A stretch of 14,157 nt of DNA from Lysobacterales bacterium (GTDB taxonomy: Bacteria; Pseudomonadota; Gammaproteobacteria; Xanthomonadales; SZUA-36), in assembly GCA_009692275.1 (NCBI GenBank), contig SHZL01000037.1, positions 1 through 14,157 of the forward strand. The letters run 5' to 3'. The notes beneath the pieces were generated by a model, which saw only the letters and a list, made by a program, of their open reading frames with translations, had not been told where the DNA came from and did no database searches. This document shows positions 8,255 to 14,157 of the stretch, in pieces. A program made the position numbers and the translations under genes. Numbering within the stretch: the first letter of the stretch is position 1; every line of letters starts with the position of its first letter.

Positions 8255-9087
8255 GTATTTTGGAACTATCGAGAGCGGCCGCTTATGGGCTCGTCCACAG
8301 CGGCCACAGCGCCTGGGTGCAGCGGAGATGCAGGGCTGCGTTCGAAAGCGTCGAACGGTTCTGCCTTTTCATTGGCTATCCGCGTAGCGGGCATAGCATT
8401 GTTGGTGCCCTGCTCAACGCTCACAAAGACGCTGTTATCTCCCACGAGTTGATTGTTCCTCCTCTCATTATCAAGGAATGCAGTCGCAACGACATTTATG
8501 CGCAAATCGTTGCCCGTGCGAACTGGTTTAACATGCGAGGGAATACGACCAATTACAAGTACGATGTTCCGGGACAATGGCAGGGGCGGTTCGAATCACT
8601 GCGAGTCATAGGAGACAAGCGCGGCGGTGCCGTGTCCTTATGCATTATTGAACATCCGGATTTCCTTCAACGCGTGCGGGCCCTTGTTGGCGTGCCGCTG
8701 CGGCTGGTCCACGTCGTTCGGAATCCCTACGACAACATAGCTGCTATTTCCATCTGGCACCAAATGCCGCTTAAGGAAAGTATCGATTTCTATTTTCTCC
8801 ACTGCCAAGGGACATCGATGCTGAAGGATCTTGCCGATCCGGGCGAAGTCATTTCCATTCGTCACGAAGAGTTGATCAGCATGCCAAGAAAGACGCTGAC
8901 GGATCTTTGCACCCACCTTGAGCTCGAAATCTATCGCGGCTACCTCGATGATTGCCGTGCCGTTTTGTTCGACAGACCAACTTTCACGCGAAGTAAAGTT
9001 AATTGGGAAGACAACCTCATTGATGAGGTCGCAAAACGCTCACGTGCATTTTCATTTCTACACGGCTATCGCTTTGAACTTCCCTGA
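8251..9087 (+). CDS. PAPS-dependent sulfotransferase
   Basis: A 278-residue protein of the sulfotransferase superfamily, expected to move a sulfuryl group from PAPS to a hydroxyl or amine. The 5'-phosphosulfate loop is FIGYPRSGHS (40-49). The 3'-phosphate-binding strand and helix are VVRNPYDNIAAIS (155-167), with the conserved R-N-P-x-D-N pattern. H65 or H205 could be the general base, but this cannot be fixed from sequence. The frame is open back to 7969, but ATG 8251 is chosen because it overlaps the GNAT stop as ATGA and its product begins a normal helix before the P-loop; upstream text is the shadow of the GNAT gene. No strong ribosome site is present, so translation probably depends on coupling with the broken gene before it. 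No signal peptide is seen; action is cytoplasmic. Acceptor unknown. Confidence 0.86.
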   Translation: MSILELSRAAAYGLVHSGHSAWVQRRCRAAFESVERFCLFIGYPRSGHSIVGALLNAHKDAVISHELIVPPLIIKECSRNDIYAQIVARANWFNMRGNTTNYKYDVPGQWQGRFESLRVIGDKRGGAVSLCIIEHPDFLQRVRALVGVPLRLVHVVRNPYDNIAAISIWHQMPLKESIDFYFLHCQGTSMLKDLADPGEVISIRHEELISMPRKTLTDLCTHLELEIYRGYLDDCRAVLFDRPTFTRSKVNWEDNLIDEVAKRSRAFSFLHGYRFELP

Positions 9088-9117
9088 ACATTTCATAGAA
9101 CTTACGCCGTTGGTGCC

Positions 9118-9900
9118 ATGAACAGCCAACGCCAGTATTGGGAGACAACTCCCAGGAAATGGCAAGGGGAACAACCGCAGAGGCTGTGGCGCCAGCATAG
9201 CGACGCTGTGAATCTGGCGTTGGTGCAGCGCTGGTGGCCCGACGAGCCCATCGAATCGGTACTGAAGACCGACCTGTTCGATGAAGTCTTTGGTGAGGGG
9301 CTGTGTCCGTTCATGCATTCAAAAGTCCGAACTGTCAGCGGCATCGATATTTCTGAATCAATCGTTTCTGCAGCCCGAATGAGGTGTCCGGAACTGCAAA
9401 CCGCGGTCGCCGATGTGAGGTCACTGCCCTTTGCGTCTGACACGTTTGATCTCACTATTTCCAATTCAACGCTTGATCACTTCGAAGCGGCGGGTGATAT
9501 CACCGTTGCCGTGGGCGAGTTGTATCGCGTGCTCCGGCCAGGCGGCCAGTTGGTGCTCACATTGGACAATCTCTGTAACCCTAAGATCGCACTGCGTTAT
9601 GCCCTGCCGTTTCGCTTACTGCGAGCCCTGAGCTTGGTACCGTATTTTGTGGGCTCGACCCTGGGCCCTCGCGGACTATGCCGGGAGGTCCGTCAAGCCG
9701 GCTTCCAGGTCATCGATACCGCTGTCGTGATGCATTGCCCCAGGGTAATTGCCGTGGCCATCGCCGGCCTGCTGCAACGGCATGCAGGGTATCCTGCACA
9801 GCAACGGTTTCTGCGCAGCCTGATGGCCTTTGAAAAGTTGTCGCGTTTGCCGACGCGTTCTTTTACCGGTCATTTCGTGGCTGTCAGGGCGGTCAAATAA
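9118..9900 (+). CDS. SAM-dependent methyltransferase with atypical motif I
   Basis: A 260-residue methyltransferase-fold protein. Clear class I elements are GIDIS (75-79, acidic end of strand 2), ADVRSLPF (98-105), DTFDLTISNSTLDH (108-121) and LRPGGQL (139-145), the order seen in UbiE/Methyltransf_11 proteins. Where a G-x-G-x-G loop is expected the text is VLKTDLFDEVFGEG (48-61), so the glycine loop is altered, though a final G-x-G remains. A charged, Trp-rich N terminus (residues 1-40) precedes it. There is no good ribosome site before ATG 9118, but N-terminal text such as YWETTPRKWQGEQP looks conserved in style and supports this start. It follows the sulfotransferase after 30 bases and probably belongs to the same unit. 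The acceptor is unknown. Confidence 0.85.
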   Translation: MNSQRQYWETTPRKWQGEQPQRLWRQHSDAVNLALVQRWWPDEPIESVLKTDLFDEVFGEGLCPFMHSKVRTVSGIDISESIVSAARMRCPELQTAVADVRSLPFASDTFDLTISNSTLDHFEAAGDITVAVGELYRVLRPGGQLVLTLDNLCNPKIALRYALPFRLLRALSLVPYFVGSTLGPRGLCREVRQAGFQVIDTAVVMHCPRVIAVAIAGLLQRHAGYPAQQRFLRSLMAFEKLSRLPTRSFTGHFVAVRAVK

Positions 9901-10042
9901 TGTTCGTGACCTTGCAGTCCCGCAGTTCCAGCGCCAATTCGATCAGGCCTGCCTTCAATGCGCCGGGGTTGGCCTCGTATAGCCGCGGCCTGATGGTTAT
10001 TTCTGGCGAATACCAACCCCAGACCGGTATGATGCCAGGCTC
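9893..10042 (-). other. Possible remnant of a minus-strand gene end in the methyltransferase-MFS gap
   Basis: The 142-base gap holds no gene with a start codon. Read on the minus strand, an open stretch of about 45 codons (from roughly 10030 down to TGA at 9895-9893) gives protein-like text, including GIIPVWGWYSPEI and a helical-looking ALKAGLIELALELRD. It has mostly C/G third bases but no Met in this part. It could be the tail of a displaced gene or simply chance; the frame continues into the MFS gene only as a shadow. Otherwise the gap shows no clear promoter or terminator. Confidence 0.18.
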
Positions 10043-11269
10043 ATGTCCGCAACCACTCACGTAATGGAACACCTGCAACACCGCCGCACGGTATTTGATG
10101 GCTGGCGTTCTATCTCCACTGCCATATTCTTCACCACCGTGGGCTATGCCGTACTCGTGGGTGCGCCGGTAATCAGTACCGCCTGGGTTGGCCTGCTGGG
10201 CTTCAGCGAGGAACAGGTTGGCCGGGTCGCTGGCGCAGATCTTGGCGGGCTGTCGCTGGGCGCAGTGCTGGCATCGCAACTGGTGGGCAGGATCAATCGG
10301 CGCTGGCTGGCGCTGTCCGGTGCGGTTCTGGCCATGGCCAGTAACGCCCTGTGCATGGAGTTTCACCACTACGAGCAGGTATTGTGGTTGCGGGTTGTGG
10401 CGGGCATTGGCGCCGGCATCCTTACCGGGGTGGGGATGGCCACGCTGGCCGGTACCTGCAGACCCTCCCGTGCATACAATTTCATGCTGTTCGCCTTCTG
10501 CCTTTCACAACCATTGGAACTGAAGGTGTTGCCCATGTTGTCGATGAATGGCATCTACCTGACGTTTGTCGGTTGCTACTTGCTCGGGTTGCTGTTTCTC
10601 CGCTGGATTCCGCCACGCCCGGAAGATCCGGCGCTGGACATCGAGATTGACGTGGAAGAACCGAGTCATCGGCACCACGTGGAGCATCGCCATGTGCCTG
10701 CCTGGATTCCCTGGCTGTGCATGGGCGTTATCTTTTTTACCTATATCGACATCGGTTCTTACTGGACCTATATAGAACTGGCCGCACTCGACGCAGGCGT
10801 CAATCACGATTTCGTGGGTTCGGTGCTGGTGTGGGGTTCGTTCCTGACTGCTGTAGGTTGCCTGGTGGTGACCGTCATCAGCAACCGGTTCGGGCTTGCC
10901 CGGCCGTTATTGCTGGCGCTGGTGGCTATGGCCAGCGTTGCTTTCATGCTCAGTAATGGCATCACCGAAACTAAGCTGCTGGTGAGCGTATTCGGGTTCA
11001 ACCTGCTGTGGATATTTGTGGACGTCTACCAGATGTCGATAGCGGCCAATATTGATCATTCCGGAGCGTTTGCTGCGCTGATACCCGGCGCGCAAGGCCT
11101 GGGGCAAATTATCGGCCCCAACATCGCGGCATCCCTGCTGGGTGCCGGTCTCGGGTATGGGTCGGTGTTCGAAATGAGCGCAGCTGCGGCCCTGACCGCC
11201 ATGCTGATCTTCGGCTTAACCTACCTTTGGCTGCGGCGCAATATACCGGCCCTGGCCTATTCCCCGTGA
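10043..11269 (+). CDS. MFS transporter with histidine-rich central loop
   Basis: A 408-residue major facilitator protein of the inner membrane. About 12 hydrophobic segments are visible in two halves joined by a charged loop (about 190-220). The loop after helix 2 reads ASQLVGRINRRWLA (77-90), a loose form of the MFS motif A lacking its usual aspartate, and a glycine-rich RVVAGIGAGILTGVG run (117-131) resembles helix 4. The central loop is acidic then histidine-rich, with five His within residues 209-217 (SHRHHVEHRH), and might bind metal or act as a proton-responsive patch; this is inference. ATG 10043 has only a weak AGG 3 bases upstream; ATG at codon 8 is an alternative. It lies 142 bases after the methyltransferase and could be the exporter for the cassette, but this is context only. 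Confidence 0.87.
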   Translation: MSATTHVMEHLQHRRTVFDGWRSISTAIFFTTVGYAVLVGAPVISTAWVGLLGFSEEQVGRVAGADLGGLSLGAVLASQLVGRINRRWLALSGAVLAMASNALCMEFHHYEQVLWLRVVAGIGAGILTGVGMATLAGTCRPSRAYNFMLFAFCLSQPLELKVLPMLSMNGIYLTFVGCYLLGLLFLRWIPPRPEDPALDIEIDVEEPSHRHHVEHRHVPAWIPWLCMGVIFFTYIDIGSYWTYIELAALDAGVNHDFVGSVLVWGSFLTAVGCLVVTVISNRFGLARPLLLALVAMASVAFMLSNGITETKLLVSVFGFNLLWIFVDVYQMSIAANIDHSGAFAALIPGAQGLGQIIGPNIAASLLGAGLGYGSVFEMSAAAALTAMLIFGLTYLWLRRNIPALAYSP

Positions 11270-11348
11270 GCTCATCATGGCTATACTCTCGCGCTTATAC
11301 TCACAGCCCTCAGGTCACTCCACTCAAATCCATAGCAAGGGAAAAACC

Positions 11349-12818
11349 GTGACACAGCAAACGTTTGCCCAACAGCTCACTCGAACCAAACCGATAGACA
11401 GCGATGCGCACCTGACGGACGAACCCGGCGCAAACAGCCTGCACCGCTCGCTGGGGCTGTTCTACCTGACCATGATAGGTGTGGGTTCCACCATTGGCAC
11501 CGGTATTTTCTTTACCATGGTCGAAGCGGTACCCAAGGCAGGACCTTCGGTCATTTTGTCATTCATCATAGCGGCCATAACGGCGGGGCTGACGGCATTG
11601 TGCTATGCCGAACTGTCGGCGCGGATACCGTCCTCGGGTTCCTCCTATTCCTTTGCCTACGCGACCGTCGGTGAATTCCTGGCGTTTGTGGTTGCTGCGT
11701 GTTTGTTGCTGGAATATGGCCTCGCGGCCAGTGCAACAGCCATTGGCTGGTCGGCCTATCTGAACCATTTCCTGAGCAATGCCCTGGGTTGGCACATACC
11801 TGCGCAGCTGCGCGCCCCGATGTTTGTCTCGGGCACAAGCGGCATCGAAGTGCACTCCGGCCAATTCAACCTGCCTCCCATGGTCCTGGTGGCGATCTGC
11901 TGCTTCCTGTTGATCCGCGGGGCAAAGGAATCGGCCACGGTCAATGCCATCATGGTGCTGATCAAACTGGCCATCCTGCTGTTTTTTGCGGTGGTGGCGT
12001 TTTCCGGCTTCAATGCCGAACATTTCACGCCGTTTTTTAATAACGACACCAGCAGGGGTTGGGTGGGCATGGCGGGTGTCACCGCGGCAGCAGGTACCGT
12101 GTTCTTTTCCTTCATTGGTCTTGACACCATCGCCACCGCAGGCGCGGAGGCCAAAAACCCGCGGCGCAATGTGCCTTTGGGCCTGATGGCAGCGCTGGGC
12201 ATCGTCACCGTGTTCTACCTGGCGGTTGCGACCGCAGCCATTGGCGCTCAGCCGGCCAGCATGTTCGAGGGGCAGGAGGCCGGACTGGCGGTCATATTGC
12301 AAAACGTAACGGGCAAAGCCTGGCCGGCCTTGATTCTATCCGCCGGTGCGGTCATTTCGGTGTTCAGCGTTACCTTGGTCACTCTCTATGGACAAAGCCG
12401 CATCCTGTTTGCCATCAGCAAGGACGGGTTGATTCCCCAGTCTTTTCGAAGAGTCAATCACCGCACCAGAACCCCGGTCATTAACACCGTGGTGGTGTGC
12501 ATCATGGTGTCGCTGGTTGCAGGTTCCGTGGACTCCACTTTTCTGTGGGACGTGGTCAGCATGGGCACCCTGGTGGCGTTCATGGTGGTATCCATCGCGG
12601 TGCCGGTTTTGCGCCACAAACAGATCGGCCAGGAAACACCGGGCTTTCGCATCCCGTTTGGCCCCTATTTCGTGCCGGGCTTGAGCGTCCTGGCGTGTTT
12701 GTACATTCTCAAGGATTTATCGGCAGCCACCTACCACATGTTTTTCTTGTGGATGGCCGCGGCTGTGGTGATTTACTTTGCCTATAGCATGCGCAAGAGC
12801 AAATTGCGTCATCAGTGA
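11349..12818 (+). CDS. APC-superfamily amino acid permease (second copy)
   Basis: A 489-residue inner-membrane permease of the amino acid-polyamine-organocation family, of the same cationic-amino-acid-transporter type as the gene at 1358-2920. Signatures are GVGSTIGTGIF (44-54) in the first helix, CYAELSARIPSSGSSYSFAY just after it, and GLDTIATAGAEAKNPRRNVP in the middle loop. The two copies agree strongly in these segments but differ at both ends, so they are paralogues of some age rather than a recent duplicate. GTG 11349 is chosen because AAGGG (11337-11341) stands 7 bases upstream. The frame is also open from ATG 11277, 8 bases after the MFS stop with a GAG 6 bases before it, which would add 24 residues. 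TATACT occurs at 11282-11287 and 11296-11301 without matching -35 boxes. Substrate unknown. Confidence 0.88.
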   Translation: MTQQTFAQQLTRTKPIDSDAHLTDEPGANSLHRSLGLFYLTMIGVGSTIGTGIFFTMVEAVPKAGPSVILSFIIAAITAGLTALCYAELSARIPSSGSSYSFAYATVGEFLAFVVAACLLLEYGLAASATAIGWSAYLNHFLSNALGWHIPAQLRAPMFVSGTSGIEVHSGQFNLPPMVLVAICCFLLIRGAKESATVNAIMVLIKLAILLFFAVVAFSGFNAEHFTPFFNNDTSRGWVGMAGVTAAAGTVFFSFIGLDTIATAGAEAKNPRRNVPLGLMAALGIVTVFYLAVATAAIGAQPASMFEGQEAGLAVILQNVTGKAWPALILSAGAVISVFSVTLVTLYGQSRILFAISKDGLIPQSFRRVNHRTRTPVINTVVVCIMVSLVAGSVDSTFLWDVVSMGTLVAFMVVSIAVPVLRHKQIGQETPGFRIPFGPYFVPGLSVLACLYILKDLSAATYHMFFLWMAAAVVIYFAYSMRKSKLRHQ

Positions 12819-12866
12819 CAGCACAGGCAATTCAACCGTGATTTGTTAGCCTTGCGATTTGATGAG

Positions 12867-12896
12867 TTGGTATACTTACCGTTGGTGCACAATAAT
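12867..12896 (+). promoter_or_regulatory. Possible sigma70-type promoter of the FG-GAP protein gene
   Basis: TTGGTA (12867-12872, four of six matches) and AATAAT (12891-12896, five of six) are 18 bases apart in an AT-rich stretch between the permease stop and the FG-GAP gene. The transcript would start near 12903, with a leader of about 37 bases containing AGGGGA. No terminator hairpin for the permease is evident in this gap. Confidence 0.35.
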
Positions 12897-12939
12897 TACC
12901 TGAATTCTTTGCTTGCCGGTGTTACCAGGGGAACGACTC

Positions 12940-14157
12940 ATGACCGAAACGTATTGCAACGGCGAACAAGCCCATGTTTCCAGGCTGGTGACAGCATTCG
13001 CCCTGCTATGTCTTGTAACTGTTGCATTATTGGCCCCCGCGAGCCCTGTGCAGGCCTCCGGCGCGAAACCCGACGGCCTGTCCAATGGCGAGTGGGCAGC
13101 TATCCAGGCCCAGGTCGCAGCACGTAGCTACCGCGCCTATCCCGACGGGAACAATGGTTTTGGCGATGGTTTTGTAGCATCCAACCCGTCCCATGGCTGG
13201 CGCATTCACTATGCGGCGGATGGCACAACCACCCTGACACCGCGCAAAGCAGGTGGGGAGGCCTATGCATTGGGCCTCAGGCTGCGCGCGGTTGGGTACT
13301 CTGATGCGCAAACCATGGCTCAGCCGCAAGAGGTGAGCGCCTCCGATGCCACCGTTACCTACCAGTGGAACGACAATGTGCGCGAATGGTGGGTCAACAG
13401 CGGCCAGGACCTGGAACAGTGGTTTGAGCTGGAGCGCCGCCCGGAAGGCGGGCGGGAAGGCGAGAACCTGGTGCTGTCCATGGCCCTGGCAACCGACCTG
13501 GCAGCCAGCCAGCAAGTCGGACAGTCAGGTAATGAACTGAGTTTTGTTGGTGCCAGCGGCACTGCCATCACCTACAACAAGCTCAAAGCCTGGGATGCCA
13601 CCGGCCGCGAACTGCCCGCCAGCATGCAACTTTCGGCCGGCCAGTTAAACCTGGTGATTAATGACAGCGGCGCCAGTTATCCACTCACCATCGATCCCAG
13701 TTTCCAGCAGCAGGCCTATGTGAAGGCATCCAACACCTCTGCCTATGACAAGTTTGGTTCGTCCGTGGCGATCTCCGGCGACACGCTGGTGATTGGCGCA
13801 TTTGAGGAGGACAGCTTCGTCACGGGCATCAACGGTGACCAGGGTGATAATTCAGCGCTGAGTGCGGGCGCTGTGTATGTATTTACCCGGGTTGGTTCGA
13901 CCTGGAGTCAGCAGGCCTACCTGAAGGCTTCCAATACCGATCAAGATGACTCATTTGGCTGGTCAGTGGCCATTTCCGGTGACACGCTGGCGGTGGGCGC
14001 CTACCAGGAAGACAGCAAGGCCACCGGGATCAACGGTGACCAGGCCGATGACGCTTTCTTCAATGCCGGCGCGGTATATGTGTTCCACCGTAGCGGCACG
14101 GAATGGACCCAGCAGGCCTACCTGAAAGCCTCCAATACCGGCGGCGGCGACCAGTTT
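12940..14157 (+). CDS. Secreted FG-GAP (integrin-alpha-like) repeat protein, partial
   Basis: The first 406 codons of a large exported protein; it runs off the right edge. Residues 1-39 form a signal peptide: a charged start, a hydrophobic core (about 16-34) and an A-x-A-like end at VQA, with cleavage probably before S40. Residues 47-250 form a beta-rich domain ending YPLTIDPSF (247-255), a phrase often found before repeat regions in bacterial surface proteins. From about residue 256 come FG-GAP units with the FG-x-SVAISGDTL core and a GAVYVF strand, as in integrin-alpha beta-propellers. AGGGGA (12927-12932) lies 7 bases before ATG 12940, which supports this start. Function may be adhesion, matrix or ligand binding at the cell surface; no enzyme domain is seen. 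The C-terminal sorting signal is outside the window. Confidence 0.88.
   Translation, partial: MTETYCNGEQAHVSRLVTAFALLCLVTVALLAPASPVQASGAKPDGLSNGEWAAIQAQVAARSYRAYPDGNNGFGDGFVASNPSHGWRIHYAADGTTTLTPRKAGGEAYALGLRLRAVGYSDAQTMAQPQEVSASDATVTYQWNDNVREWWVNSGQDLEQWFELERRPEGGREGENLVLSMALATDLAASQQVGQSGNELSFVGASGTAITYNKLKAWDATGRELPASMQLSAGQLNLVINDSGASYPLTIDPSFQQQAYVKASNTSAYDKFGSSVAISGDTLVIGAFEEDSFVTGINGDQGDNSALSAGAVYVFTRVGSTWSQQAYLKASNTDQDDSFGWSVAISGDTLAVGAYQEDSKATGINGDQADDAFFNAGAVYVFHRSGTEWTQQAYLKASNTGGGDQF
13711..14157 (+). repeat. Tandem 201-base coding repeats (FG-GAP units)
   Basis: Units begin with the codons for QAY at 13711, 13912 and 14113, so the period is exactly 201 bases or 67 residues, with the third unit cut by the window edge. 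Each unit contains KASNT, an FG-x-SVAISGDTL core, an acidic EDS, TGINGDQ and GAVYVF. The DNA has drifted between units (for example TATGTGAAG versus TACCTGAAG), so they are not freshly duplicated. Confidence 0.88.

Noticed and set aside
9893..10369. Minus-strand open frame of 158 codons reaching into the MFS gene
   Set aside because: Its start and first two-thirds are antisense to the MFS gene and low in complexity; only the last 45 codons looked protein-like and are listed separately at low confidence.
11282..11301. Two TATACT boxes as a promoter pair for the second permease
   Set aside because: Both resemble -10 elements, but no acceptable -35 is found 16-18 bases upstream of either, so no promoter is listed.
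11559..12302. Minus-strand open frame of 247 codons inside the second permease
   Set aside because: It is rich in His/Gln/Arg as expected for the antisense of a membrane protein gene; the plus strand has the APC signatures.

Overview
The window reads as chromosomal DNA of a GC-rich Gram-negative bacterium, most likely a proteobacterium and perhaps a gammaproteobacterium. This rests on a CstA/YbdD pair, a CorA transporter, Shine-Dalgarno sites of the GGAG/AAGGAG type, ATGA gene overlaps and a signal-peptide FG-GAP repeat protein. Taxonomy is inference only. The sequence shows no rRNA, tRNA, CRISPR array, insertion sequence or phage gene.

Left part (1-3698, minus strand): four genes run leftward in the order SAM-dependent methyltransferase, APC amino acid permease, PAP2 phosphatase, CorA-family metal transporter. 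The last is cut by the left edge and lacks its membrane domain. The last three sit 18-30 bases apart and look like one transcription unit; the methyltransferase is about 100 bases further upstream. A short intergenic region (3699-3822) carries divergent promoter-like elements facing the methyltransferase and cstA.

Centre (3823-6122, plus strand): cstA, a pyruvate/peptide-type transporter of the carbon starvation family, overlaps by 4 bases its usual small partner gene of the YbdD/YjiX family.

Right-centre (6192-9900, plus strand): a compact accessory cassette holds a PaaK/CapK-like adenylate-forming ligase, a GNAT-type acetyltransferase broken by one in-frame TAA, a PAPS-dependent sulfotransferase, and a methyltransferase with an atypical SAM loop. 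The first three are joined by ATGA stop/start overlaps. These activities (carboxylate activation, acyl transfer, sulfation, methylation) suggest a small pathway that builds or decorates an unknown metabolite, lipid or glycan. This cassette is the most unusual part of the window.

Right part (10043-14157, plus strand): an MFS transporter with a histidine-rich central loop, a second APC permease related to the one on the left, then the start of a large secreted protein with exact 67-residue FG-GAP (integrin-alpha-like) repeats that runs off the right edge.
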